Numbered from the stretch's first letter, positions 1-61,860 are shown. The stretch: 64,000 nt of DNA from Latrodectus hesperus (GCA_037975125.1 CM075858.1:65944140-66008139); one strand, 5' to 3'. The notes: a model not told the origin generated them from the letters alone. Numbers and translations: made by a program.

Positions 1-539
1 TTCATACAAATTATTCTTTCTACTTTTCATTTTTATTGGTCTAATAAATTTTTAACAAATGTGATTTAATTATGGAAAATGGTTAGGAATAAGTGTTTGG
101 AATATCAAGTGGCAAATCTGCAGCGTTTCTAAAATGCTCACCATATTTCCTTACCAATCGAATTTGATTACACTGAAAAGCCAAAACATGACCACTTCTA
201 CCGTTTGACAATGAGCACGTTTGGGTGTTGTAGAAGGTACATGATACTGTGGGAACTGAATTTAATTTGTCACGGAGCATTATTCCTAGGATGATGTAGT
301 GAAAAGAGCTTATGTAAGGCATTTTGACAGAAGGCAGGTGTAGAGCGCCAAGGATACGTCGCGACCTACTATTAAGAGTACCTATGTTAAGCGGACGAAT
401 GAAGGTGAGACGAGTAGCAGACAAAACAGAATTGGATGTCCACATCATGTCATGTTGAAAGACACACAATGTAGGAAGTTGCTCCTCTTCACAAGATAAA
501 ATTAGTGATAGACAATAAAGACTATCTCTATTCGCTTGC
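1..539. other. Left flank with an unrecognised open frame on the minus strand
   Basis: The minus strand is open from 469 to 83 (128 codons from the first ATG). The composition is less AT-rich than the surroundings, so this may be a decayed coding or transposon segment. The frame contains 'GRSGHVLAFQCNQIRLVRKY' near its end. I recognise no domain, no signal peptide and no splice-linked partner. It sits directly downstream, on the same strand, of a Tc1 transposase remnant, so it could belong to transposon debris. It does not resemble the missing transporter exons. Confidence 0.25.
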
Positions 540-815
540 TTTGAAACATTTTACCCACATTATATTTGGTCGTTAATTGAGCCACTGTCAGCCACCGATC
601 TTCATCTCTGATTTCTTTTGAATGATGCATGAACATCCGACATGTCAGCATTTGCTACAGATCTCACTATCATTCCTTCACTTAGCAGAAGTAACTACAG
701 CAATTACTAGCAAGCAGTTGATGAGACAGGCAGTTGCAGAAATATTCAATCTGATTTGTCGATTCAACAAAATACATCCACTGTCAAAGTCACTTAGATC
801 AGCAACTTTTTCCAT
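540..815 (-). pseudogene. Tc1-like transposase, decayed N-terminal fragment
   Basis: Read on the minus strand from the ATG at 815, the translation begins MEKVADLSDFDSG and continues with an N-terminal helix-turn-helix region (ISATACLINC, then AVVTSAK). Tc1-family transposases typically have a phrase like 'DLSDFDRG...' and '..SAxWxxDGE' here. The frame is broken. A TGA stands where the family has Trp after 'TSAK', three more stops follow, and about 215 bases in a frameshift brings up 'VAQLTTKYNVGK', which matches the second HTH region (AQLTxxYN). No DDE catalytic core is seen. In intact elements this part binds the terminal inverted repeats. It is an inactive relic. Confidence 0.7.
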
Positions 816-5939
<5,124 letters not shown>

Positions 5940-6580
5940 ATCTCGATGAGTAAGATTCACCGTTCTTGTTGTTGTGACTTATACTGCGAATGTCTAACGA
6001 AGTCAGACAAGGTCCATCAGACCGCTAACCCTAAGGAAATCAAGGACCAGAAGGAGGGATGAGTATATATATCCTCTCTGGAAAGTCCCAAACAGCTCAG
6101 GATGTGAGAAAGAAAAGCCTGCTCAGTTTTACTTTTAGAGCTGACCTCAAAGATTTTCCTGCCTTCGAAATACGTGAGACCCCTAGTGTGGCCGCTTGCT
6201 AGTCTGGAAATTGCGGTTCTAGAGACTGTGTCACAATTGAGGGCAAATGGAGAGCCAGGCTCTTTGCCCGCGTACCAGTGATGGCAGGGAGGAATCCTCC
6301 ACCCTTTCAAAATTTCAGAATTAACTGTAAACTGATGTTCTAAAATGGTAAGTGTTGAAGAGGAAGGATTATCATGGTAACAGCCCTCCTTGGCCAGTCT
6401 ATCCACCTGCTCATTGCCGTATATCTCTATATGAGAAGGAATCCATTAAAAATAAACTTCATGGGACTCCGAAATGAGCTTGAGCTTGAGAAGGATAGAA
6501 CTGCTGTTCGCCGTAACGCAATGATGCGGCGTTATGCTCTGAAGGTCATATAGCACTGACGCATATTTGTGGCGTTCGTC
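5940..6580 (-). mobile_element. LINE (non-LTR retrotransposon) 3' fragment with RNase H domain
   Basis: The minus strand from about 6575 reads a degenerate ribonuclease H region: 'YDLQSI', then an in-frame stop before 'WIPSHIEIYGNEQVDRLAKEG', then the C-terminal tail 'TAISRLASGHTRGL...FLSHILSC' ending at 6017. WIPSH..YGNE..D.LAKEG is the RNase H signature of jockey/I-type elements, and the Asp in VDRLAKEG is the last catalytic acid. The usual CxxC of the terminal CCHC-like motif is lost (EVSSKSK) while HxxxC remains. Downstream of the stop, a 3' UTR-like stretch has TTAGACATTC and CACAACAACAAG. The element is 5'-truncated, has a stop, and is dead. Exact ends are uncertain. Confidence 0.8.
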
Positions 6581-6639
6581 CAAAAAAGGTTAAAGAATCA
6601 AACAAATGAAATATAATTTAAATAATTGAGTGTCATTAC

Positions 6640-12005
<5,366 letters not shown>

Positions 12006-12694
12006 CCCTAACCTGAAGAGAAACTGCTTCTGTGTTAGCTCTCAAGGTGCAGAGCAATCTGACTCCTTGAGAACAGAAGAGATTTATGAAGCGGCAATTA
12101 ATTTTATACTACAATGAAGTCTTATCATTTAATGATTTCATAACGCAAAAGATATGTCAACGGACCTTCTAAAAAGTGACAAAATATGGAAGAAATATGC
12201 ATTGCAATAAACAAAACACAAGAACTGATATGAGTAATATACATTTTTAATTTTGGCTTCTTATTTTGAAGTGATGTGTGATTCAGCTGCTTGCTGATAT
12301 TAAATATTTAAATTATCGCTATCATTTGTTCACGTTTCAGTCCATACTATTTAGAAATTTTATGACGCCATTTATGAAATTATTTAAAGAACTAAAATAT
12401 AATTTACCAGCATTTTCATCTTTAAATTTTTTTCAATTAATTCATAATATTTGATTTGGGAACAAATATCAAATTTTCTCCTCAATTCACCATCTGTAGT
12501 TAAAAACTATTTTATTTATATAATAGTAATATTAAATGAACTGAAAATTGTTATTAAAAATATGTGTGTGTGTGGATAAGAATATATATTTTTTTATTCA
12601 TATATTATTTTATCCCAGCATATAGAGCTCTGTGTTTCAGCCTAAGTATATTTTAAATTAATGAAAATATACACATAGAAAAAATAAATAAATA
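12006..12694. other. Upstream region of the transporter start
   Basis: The first about 60 bases upstream of the ATG are GC-richer and may be 5' UTR, with a possible acceptor ending at 12013. The rest is AT-rich. No promoter element can be fixed by eye. Confidence 0.35.
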
Positions 12695-13501
12695 TTAAGT
12701 TGGGGAATAAGTTCGCGTAGAGCGTTTTTACCAAAGACCTTTATTTAAACAAGAAACAATTTTTATATCAATAAGTTAATCAATTATATATTCGCCGTTG
12801 CTCTTTACAACCTCTTCCCACCTCTCGACCAATTTGTTGATGCCGTTCCGCCAAAAATCGCCTGGTCTGGTGTCAAAGAATTTTTAGCCAGTTTTTAAGG
12901 ACCTCTTTGTTATTGAAGATAACGCCCTTCATATGATTTGACAAGGTGAGAAAAAGATGGTAATGGATAGGTGCAATGTCCGCAGAATACGGCGGATGCT
13001 CTTTGTTATTGAATGTAACGCCCTTCATATGATTTGACAAGGAGATAAAAGATGGTAATGGTTACGTGCAATGTCCGCAGAATACGGCGGATGCTGTAGG
13101 ACCTCCCATTCGAACTCTTGGGAGTGCGGTTTTGACGACTTGTGCAACATGGGGCTTGGCGTTGTCGTGAAGAAGTGCGGTTTGACCATGTCGATCAGGT
13201 CTTTTCAGTCGAATAGCCTCATTCACGCGGTGCAGCTGGGCAATGTAGACCTCCTTGTGTACTGTTGCATTCTTTTCGAGCATTTCCCAGTGCACCAAGA
13301 GGTCCTTGAAAACTGGCTCAATAATTTCTTTGACACCTGACCAGGCGATTTTTGGCGGAACGGCATCAACAAATTGGTCGAGAGGTATGAAGAGGTTGTA
13401 AACAGCGAATATATAATTTATTAACTTATTGATATAATCATTGGATTTTGTTTAAATAAAAGTCTTTGGTAAAAACGATACGAACTTATTCCCCAACCTA
13501 A
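12695..13501 (-). mobile_element. Rearranged mariner element with long inverted arms
   Basis: The element is flanked by TA (12693-12694 and 13502-13503), the mariner target. Both ends match TTARGTTGGGGAATAAGTTC. Unusually the match continues inward for about 200 bases, so 12695-12908 and 13298-13501 are inverted copies. Minus-strand coding in the middle gives the second half of a mariner transposase: 'HKEVYIAQLHRVNEAIRLKR', 'LLHDNAKPHVAQVVKTAL' with the second catalytic Asp, 'HPPYSADIA', and at the left arm 'GDFWRNGINKLVERWEEVV'. The third catalytic Asp position reads His in 'PIHYHLF', there is a frameshift near 13100, and the N-terminal HTH half is absent. The right arm holds the same C-terminal codons on the plus strand. 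It is inactive. Confidence 0.9.
12905..13095. repeat. About 96-bp tandem duplication inside the mariner
   Basis: 12905-13000 and 13001-13095 are near-identical. Both begin CTTTGTTATTGAA and end CGCAGAATACGGCGGATGCT, with a few substitutions and one indel between them. The duplication repeats the codons around the third catalytic acid. Confidence 0.9.
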
Positions 13502-13503
13502 TA

Positions 13504-16500
13504 AAACTAAATTGTCCTTTACCAATTGAAGCTTAATAATAAAGTGGTTTTCTCTTTTGTCTCGCTTGTATTTTATTTCTTTTTTCACTAGAATTGTGCA
13601 AATGGTGGCAAATGATAATTGAATGAACTCGTGTACGCATATACCACAAGAAATAGAACATCAAAAATACAGCCTCTATTGTAATTCTTGTTGTGTATTA
13701 TTTTGGATTCGTAAGAATTTCCATTCATATGCAACAGACGTTTCTTGTAATGATAATCTACTAAATTCATTTTTAAATCAAAATCGCGCCAAATGAAATC
13801 GTTTTGATTCGTTCATTTCTAATACATCCAACATGAAACCTGCAATGCCATAAGTTAAAATGTGTACTCATTTCATTGTTTACAAGGCCAAACGGGTGGA
13901 CATTATATATATGGAGTTGAAGGACCTTAAAAAAACTTTAATCATTAATAATCTTGTATTGCTAATTAACAATATATCATTTTTTATTCTTAATTAATAA
14001 TAACCAAGTACTTAAAATTCTTTGAAATTTTTAGATTCATCAACATTTTACTTTTACTAATGTTTTTCTTAGTTTAATCTAATTCTGTAAGAAATAAAAC
14101 ATTTTTAAGCTGAAATGGTACATATTTTATAACATTTGTTTAAAAAAGGAAAAATGTATATTTATTTTCATTTAATCAAATTTTAAAATTATAGCGTTCA
14201 GCAATGATTTCTCTATTTATATAGCTTATCCTATATTTATAGAATATAGGTACACATAAATAACTATCATACATGAGAAAGGCGTTTACATACTTTCAAA
14301 AGCAAAACTTAAGTAATTGCTCAGTATTTTAATGCCAATAATTCCAAAGAGAAGTTTTCTTAGCTCAATTTACACGAGTTTAGAACTAAAGTTTTTTAAC
14401 TCTAAAAATGAATGTATGACTCTTATATACTTTTTCTTTTGCCATTAAAATATTTACGATTTTAGATAAATTAATGCATAAAAATTTATATTTTTACACA
14501 TAAAAATGTTTCAAACAATTTGGTCATTTGAGACCATTAGTTTTCTTGTATACCAAATCTCCCACTTCTGTTATATGTGTGTGTGGATTCACTAATTAAC
14601 AATAACTAGTTTTAGAAGGTGAACAAATATAAATCATTGTTTCAACTAAAAAATGTATTGATTCAAGATGAAACAATCTCAAAAATAAAATTTTTACCCT
14701 GGTTTTGTAGAATTTTTGAGAAGGAAATCTTACTTCTTTCAGTCATCTATACTTCTACTGAAACACTATAACTTGTTTAATGAGAAAAGCATATCTACTA
14801 CAAAAATATTAAACTATGATTGACCTTGATAATTATCAGTTACAAAGTGAGCATCAGTTATATGGTACTAATTTTGTCTAATAACAATTTCCGGCGAATG
14901 TAGCGTTGTGCAGTGAATAAAAATTTTATTACATCGCAAAATATGCATTTGTTTTTGAGTTTTAAATTTTTCATGAAATTTTCTTTTTGCATCAATAAAT
15001 TTCATTGCCCTATTACAAAGAAAAGATTTAAAATTTCTTTCATTTATTTTATATCTACATAAAATATCAACCATATTTCTTGTTACATAAAATGATATAA
15101 ATTTTGTTTCAAAGAAAATAAGCAAATATGTGTTAAACATTATTTTGAATTGGAACTGAACAGAAAATGCCGTTATTTTGATCAAAACAAAAACTGAAAT
15201 TGAGCCAAAAAAACTATCGGTTTATTTCGGCTTGATATAACTTCATTCATTTTTTACTGTAACCAAGTTACAAATATTTTCTAAATTAATGTTGACTACA
15301 TAATTATTATTACATTGAACAACTACATTGCTTCTCGATTTCCTGCTTTGATATTCATTAATACTTTTTTGTTTCAGTTTCTCATAAAACTATTTGTAGA
15401 AGGCATATTTAATTTAGTTGAATAAATTAGAAGTACAGATGATCTTTGCGAAAGATTTGCCAGAATTATATTTTTCATATCTCAGCATACGATCATTTAC
15501 AGATGTTTGTAGACAGTTTAGCAAACATAGCAACATCACAGCAGGAAGTATACAGTGGGGCGCAGCCTTAAGAAAGGGATTGTGTGATGACCAGTGATAA
15601 TACCTCTCTCCATATAATTAGTCAGAAGACTTTATAAGTGTTAGTCGAAATTACTTAATGGCCAGTAACAATAAGAATATTTATGAACAGTAAGTATACA
15701 ATGGTCAACTTGAAGTAAGTGAATTATAAAACAAATTTAAATTCTATTAAACTCTCAATTAGCTCTATATTCCTTTGTTTTGCAACTGAAACTTAGATGG
15801 GTGCATGTGAGTGGCAAGCGTCAAGCGACGATGATGGTACACATAATTGACATAATTATGAACCTAGTTGTCAAATGGGATTTTGATAATGGATAAGTGC
15901 CGATGCTCACCTCTTATCATACATGCTGATTAACTGTATTAATTTATACATTGTAATTATTTAAAAAAAGAATAAAATCGATCTAATTTCAGTAAAATAA
16001 CATTTTTTGCATATGATAGAATTTTAGAGATTAGTAGTAGTAGTACACAGATAGAAATATACATAAAATAATTCATTTAGAATTGAACCAAAAACAGTTA
16101 TTTTTGAAGAAACGAAAACCGGAAGTGAACCAATATTTTTGTTGAGCCGGAATGAAAAAATATGATTTGAAACCATGATTTTAAAGACTATAAAACTCTT
16201 TTAAGAATTTAAAAATTTTGAATTTCCATATAAATAATAATAAATCATGTTAAAAATAGCTATAATGATGTATGAGATCAAAGACTAAAGAAATTTGAGT
16301 TTTCCCCCCTCTTTATGCCAAACCGATAGAATATACTTCATTCAACAAATTATAAACTTTATAAATGTTAACAAAATTTGCTTAATACGATATCATGATA
16401 AAATATTTCAATCACAATAACATTTCTGATACGCATTGCATTTGTAATGAATTATAATAATTCTGGTTTATTATGTTTTATAAAGACAAAGCAACTCATT

Positions 16501-17293
16501 CTGTAATAAGTGGTCTTATTTTGTAGGAGAATGTAATCATGATGGCTTTTTAAGGATGAACTTTGTGAGCATAGACAAAAGTTCATCATTGAGTACTTGT
16601 TTCTTATATTTTAAATAGTATGGTGTTTTTCAATAAAATAAATTTAAAGATTTTGAGAATGAATGTTTTCTACATAAAGGCGAACGTGAACCAGAGTTTT
16701 AAAATATTGAATAAGCATTTACTTCAGAAAATAAATTTTAATTAATGAAAATGAAACCTTTTTATAATTCCATTTTCTTATATTTTGAATTCAGACATAT
16801 TTTTATTATATTCTATATAAATAAAGGTTTTATTTTATAAAACTTCACATTCTTATAGAAATTGTATAAAATTAATAAAATGATCAAGAGTAATAAATAA
16901 TGAATCAAATAAACAGAATTTTATAAATTTTATATAAAAATAGATCTAAAAATAACAACCATTCTCCTTACATGTTCATAGTAACACATTAAATACATTT
17001 TTCTTACAATGTAAAAAAATATTTACATTTGAAGAAATAATAATATAATTCATAAATATCAAAATTTCCATTTAAAAATTAGGTGATTAAGATCAATAAA
17101 CATGTATGTGCTAAGACAATTCTATTTTTCATTGTTCCATAATATATTGTAATTACACACTGTTATATATAGAAGTAATTAAATTATATGAATATACAAT
17201 TAAACAAATATAATATATAGTGAAATAATACATAAAATATTCTTTAAAAATCAACAAAAATATCTTTTTGCTCTTTTTCTATCTTGAAATTGT
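13504..17293. other. Gene-poor interval between transporter and HACL1 3' end
   Basis: The stretch is AT-rich. The 3' UTR of HACL1 must occupy the right part, below 17294. Several TTTATT motifs (AATAAA on the minus strand) occur, but in such AT-rich DNA none can be chosen. Two similar segments at about 15145-15235 and 16078-16165 look like a diverged direct repeat. A minus-strand open frame at 14868-15185 (105 codons) has no recognisable feature. Slightly GC-richer, possibly repetitive patches lie at 15535-15610 and 15795-15920. Confidence 0.4.
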
Positions 17294-56049
<38,756 letters not shown>

Positions 56050-58043
56050 CTAACAAATAAATATAGAAAATATTGAATTCGTTTTAAAAAAAAATGCAAA
56101 AAAACTATTTCTTCTATTTATATACATATATCTAATTAAATTTTAATACATTGCAATCAACAATAAAATCAATCGAAAATGATTTTGTAAACCTAGACAT
56201 AAGAAACATTTATATTTTTAAATATTTTGTTACTATAAAAAATTTCTTAAAAATTTTAATTTTTAAGAAATTTATTTATTTATAATTTTCTAAGAGCATA
56301 TGTTTTTCAAGCTCACAGTATTCGATTCACTTAAATTTCGCTTTGGATATCGAATAGTTCTTTTATTGGACAGACAATTTTGAGCTATTACAAGAAATGG
56401 TGTTTTTTTCCTAATTTCAAGTTTTTATTATTATTATTACTTATTATATTTATTATTATTATTATTATTACTTATTATATGAAATTTTAAGGTAAATAAT
56501 ATGTAACTTATTTTATATACATATAGTACTTATTATCTTAACTATACTCCCATATATTAGGTGAAATATATATTAAAAATTAAATGTACAGCAGTCAAAA
56601 AATATATGTCAAATTCATATTAATAAATAATTAACTTTTTTAAGCTACACGAAATATCGTTTTTCATTCAATTTTAATATAACTACAATGTAATTCTAGC
56701 ACAATATAAAATCAAATTGCCGAAAAAGAAAAAATCGACTTCCTAAAAGAAGCACTGAAATAATAAGATTAAATAATCACTTGTGAGTAATAAAATAATC
56801 TATTTCTCAAAACTTAAAATTTACTCTACCGATTTTAAAGATTCTTTAATGTATTTATTACAATGGAAAAAAAATTATCTGTCTATATACTTTTTACTAA
56901 CTTTAAAATAATCGATTTTTTTTAATTTACAAATAAATATTTTTTACACCAAAAATTCTCCTAAATTTCCAATAAAATTAGTCTTATTCCATTAAAAATT
57001 TTAAATAGTTTTTATCGTGGTTAATGGTTTAAGAGAAACAGCTGACATATGTTCTTATTTTATTTAAATCTTTACTTCATTCTTGTGCATTTCCTATCAA
57101 AGAAGCAGATGGTACGAATTTTCTCTCGTTAAAATTTCCGCGCGTGGATATTAAATATCAAATATTAAAAAATTCATCGAAAGCAACTGATTTCGAAATT
57201 CGTTTTTTCAGCTGCTTCTATAACAGACAAATGCTATCTTTTTAAATTTTCCTTTCTTAAGAATTTTGCATGCTTGAAACATTGCTATGCTTTTGGAAAA
57301 CGTGATTCCAAGTACTGGGCTTGTATTTTAAATTTTGTAGAAAGCATCTACTTATTCATTATTAGATTCTTAATTTATTTAAATTTCAAAATTAATTTCA
57401 GAAAATAGATTTTAGAAATATTTTTTTCTTATACATTACAGAAATACTACTAATATTTTTTAACATATAACGAAATAAAACTAGTGGCTAAAACTATACT
57501 GTAACAGTAATAAAAAAAATAATAAAAAAAATTCTGAAATATTATTTCTCGGGTTTTAGTTTAAAATACTAAGTAATAGAAAATACATTTTCAATTTGTG
57601 GGGCTATTTGTGAAATCATTTTCTCCCAATTCTTAAGCAAAAAATAGGAAATGAAAAAAAATTTTCATAAAAATTCTTTTTTTATAAAAATACAGCAGGT
57701 TTCTTTAAGGGCAATTCAAAAATTGTGAAATCTATAGGAAACAAAAAAAAACAATCAGCAAAGTAATGGTAAGCAGCAAACTTTAACATCAACAATCTAG
57801 AATCAACATAAGTTCACACAAGTGGGCTCAGTTTCAGAAAAAGAATTCATTGCACTTTACACGAGCTATATTTCGTTATATATTGACATTGATAATATGA
57901 AATATTTGAAATTAAAAAAGAACAATTTCAATGACAATTAAAAAGATAATGTAAATTTCGAATTGTAAAGTTGTTCCATTTGGTTGCTAAACAAGCTAAT
58001 TTTCGGTGCTGGAAGAATAAGTCATTTACTAATATTCTGTGTA

Positions 58044-58157
58044 AATCAGTTAAAAAAAGTAGCACTTTCTTCCATAAACATAATAGTTAACGAAATTTTC
58101 CATAAAGTATAATGATCAATTCTTACGCGTTTATGGAAGTACTACTTTTTACTGATT
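58044..58157. repeat. Foldback: about 30-bp imperfect inverted repeat
   Basis: The left arm (58044-58079, AATCAGTTAAAAAAAGTAGC...CCATAAAC) matches the inverted right arm (58129-58157) with a few indels and a spacer of about 50 bases. Confidence 0.8.
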
Positions 58158-61100
58158 ATCTTCCAAAAACATAATTAACAATTTTTTTTCATAAGTTAAA
58201 TACAAATATAATTATATTTAATGAAATCACAAATTATTTGAAATTATTCTACATCTAGTAGGTATGCCAGTAGTTTAAAATAAAGCTCTTCAACATTTCT
58301 TACACATTATAATATGACGACTTAAGAACAAAATTCAGTTAGATGTTCTTGGAAAAATTCAGAGAAATGTAAGCAGACAATATTCAGAGGAATGTTATCT
58401 TATTGATAAAAATGGTAAATAAATTGGCTTCATACAATAATTAATATTAATTCATTTCAAAACATTGTAGTTAAATTGCGAAATTCAAAACTCAAGGCAC
58501 AATTTTAGTAGCGAACTTTTGAAATTGTTACCACTGAATATCAATAAGTTGCAACTATTTTGAGAATATATTAAAATGAAGTATTAATTATTTTTAAGTT
58601 TCGAAGATGAAAATATTTTATACCAGAAAATTCGGTTACGTTTAGCTCTCAGGAGTAATAGTTGTGGCATATGAAAAAACAAAGGTACTTCATAATATTG
58701 TATATCTCTTCCGTTACACGCATTTCAATAATTTTTCTCTTTTCAAAATTAAAAATAGTGGCATTTAAAATAACTCATTTGTAGAAATCGCAAAACTGAT
58801 TCGAAAAATCAAAAAATAATTAAAAATTAAAGCATTTTACATTTAATATATTTATCTAAGGTATCAAGGCTAAGGGTTATGATAAAAAAAATTCGGCGAA
58901 GATACAATATAATTCAAATAGTACAAAAACATCCTCTTTAGATAATTTTTACGGTCACATGCACATTAAAAAAATTCTTCAAATTTTAATTTAAGTTCCA
59001 CTTTATTTCATTCAAATTAGAAAAATATTCTATTATTCTCCGACTGGAATAAGTTTAAACAGAAACTAATTTAGAAGTTTTATAAATATTCTAGAAATTC
59101 TAACTTCTTAATCAGAAGTATCCTGTGTAAATTCTGAATCAATACGGTATTTCGATATCCTTGTCTGCTGCTTCAATGCATATCAATGTTATTAATATTT
59201 AAAAAAAAGGAAATAAAAACACTTCCTAATGCAAGTTAAATGCACTTCATTGATGTATAAATTTGTTTCACTAATTTGTAAATGGACAAGAAAAATTAAG
59301 AGTTAAGATTTTTTTTATCTAATTTTAATTCAAAAATTAGTGAAAATTACATTTAAAAAACTTATGAAACACAAAACAGATTGAAAAAGTCGATTATTTA
59401 GATGCATCTTTCACTTCCTAATAAAAACTATAATAATGGAAATTTCATACATTTTTATATCATTCTTAACAAAACATAAATTTGAAACATAATCAAAATT
59501 TATAACTAAATTATGTGTTATTTGCATTTAAAATATTGCGGTTCAAAATAATAAGATGATGCGTCCAATTTACTATACAATATTTATTTAAATTTGTTAT
59601 TTCTTAACATTTAATAAAGCTTTATTTTTTGCTTAACATCTGCTAAAAAAAAAAAATTCAAATTGAAACATAATACGAATTATTTTTCTGAAAGTAGAAC
59701 TTCATTTTTCATCTAATTAAAAAAAGTGATTTCTATTTCTATTATGCTTCGAATTTCGTAAAGATTTTTAATTTGACTTAAATCCAAAAACTGTGACCAC
59801 TTTAAAACTTGGAATTTTTCTTTTCTTTAAGAATGAAGATTTCACTGTGAATTATTTGTGCATTTTAATTCACGTTATCTTGAGAATGATTCATAATCTT
59901 GAATATTGTCTATTGCAAAATGTGTAAGCATACAATTCCGAAGCTATCTAAACATTGTTTTTAGTCCAAAGCCATTTTATAATATTACCTTGTCAAATTT
60001 AGATGACCTTATTTTAGGTTACCTTATTATGTAACCAATTTTCTTGAAATTCGATTCTTATCAAAGGGAAGCATGTGACCCGAAATTCTAGGTATTATTT
60101 TCAGTCTACTGTTCTTTGCATTCGTATAAGTATCCGATAGCCAGAAAATTAAAACAATCACATACAAAGGGTTATAAACAACATAAATTAATATTGATAA
60201 TTGATATACTATGACTCTCAATACAAAATTCAAGAAATTTGACTCAAAATTTGAGCACTTTTAATCACTGTTTTGGTGATTATTTTCGGCACTTTCAGGC
60301 GAAAACAAGGAAATTCTGGCAACATTACCAGATTTATTGGCAGTGGTTTTCATCTAAATGTTGGTATAATAATCGTGTAATAGCTGAAATACTGACTTTA
60401 ATCAGAAAGATGGTAAACATTTTGAGATTCATATAAAACTCAATTCACCAAAACAATGTATCATTAAAGGAAGAAAAAAATTTCCTACATTTTTGATTTC
60501 AACTTAAGTTTTTTTTTTTATTTTTTTTTATTGGTTTGACTTAAAATTCTATATCTAACTTTTAACTGTGTTAAAGATCTTATTACTGAATTAAAGCTAA
60601 AATAATCTTGCTTTATCTCCTCAAAATTTGCTATGAAAAATATGTACTTGAAGACACTCGAAATTTATAAACAAAAATATTTAAATTATTGAGTATTGCC
60701 AAAATCTGATCTGTTTCAAAGAAAAATTTTTGCAGTATCATTAATAGGTATGACTAGACTGCGAGATAAGGAAGAAGGATTAAAAATCTAATCTTTCATA
60801 AGAAAGAAGTTACTGATTTGTGGAGAAGCACTAAGGCAGTTATAGTCTAAGAGACGATATGAAATTACAATTGCATAATTAATAACATTAACTTACAAAA
60901 AATTTTTAACATTGTGATTATGTTAATCAAATTTAATCAGAAATTCCCTCAAAAATAATTTTTCTATCTTTCGTGCAAGCTGCTGTAAATTTCAGTCATA
61001 TAAAGAAAAAAAAATTCGACTGATAACTGAAATTATAAATTAACTCACACATCTCCATTCTTAAACTACTTTATTCACCATAAAGTGGTTTTTTTCGTTT

Positions 61101-61802
61101 CAATTGACTACGCCACTTTATTACAATCCTCGTTGGTTTAAAGTATCCATGACGTCAGATAACGTTTCCTCTACGTCAAATATTATTGAGGTGGCGTCGT
61201 AAATCCGAATTCGCTGCCTGACTTCAAATCGCATTCTTTCAGCGGCAGCATACAAAGTGAAGTTCATTATTGAATGTCTAAGTGTCGTCGGTGATGAGAA
61301 AAAAATCCCTTCATGATTTTTACCAAAAATAAATTTGTATTTTTTAATTGTAACTTTTTTTTCCGTTTGTAAAGGTTTTCAAAATCGTTACCTGTTTTTC
61401 TAAATAACTAGTTTTCCAATCTTTAGCGATATTGTTTCCGATACTGAACACGTTGAAAACAGAGTAGAAAAGAAAAAAAAATGAAAAAGACAAGGCAAAA
61501 CATCCGTTTTATGGTTAGTTTAAATCGCGGCATGGACAATTTAAATTTTACTAGAATTTGTTTTCTTTTTTAGTTTTTTACCCGATTATACAAACCTAAG
61601 ATTTTTCTATTGTATAAATTCAATAGTGAAAACTAAAATACTTATTAATGTTTATATTTAATTTAACCAAGTTAATTAAATCAGTCTTTGCTAGATTTAC
61701 AGGAATCGTGTAATAATTTGCATGACAAGTAGTGTCCTATTTTTTTATAATAAACTTTATTGTACTTTTTTTATTATACTTTTACTTATAATAAATTTCC
61801 AG

Positions 61803-61860
61803 ATTCATACATATATTATGCATGAATCAGGAAATTTTCATGCATAATATATGTATGAAT
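61803..61860. repeat. Perfect 24-bp inverted repeat, 10-base loop
   Basis: 61803-61826 (starting ATTCATACATATATTATG) is the exact reverse complement of 61837-61860. Confidence 0.97.

Noticed and set aside
13071..13340. Plus-strand open frame across the mariner
   Set aside because: Most is antisense to the transposase. Only its end (EVLENWLNNFFDT) is real mariner sequence, from the inverted right arm, so it is not a gene.
14868..15185. 105-codon minus-strand open frame as a gene
   Set aside because: No domain, conserved phrase or splice partner; Lys/Phe/Ile-rich composition is what random AT-rich DNA yields.
56430..56480. (TTA)n-like run as a structured element
   Set aside because: Simple, imperfect trinucleotide repeat with no further structure.
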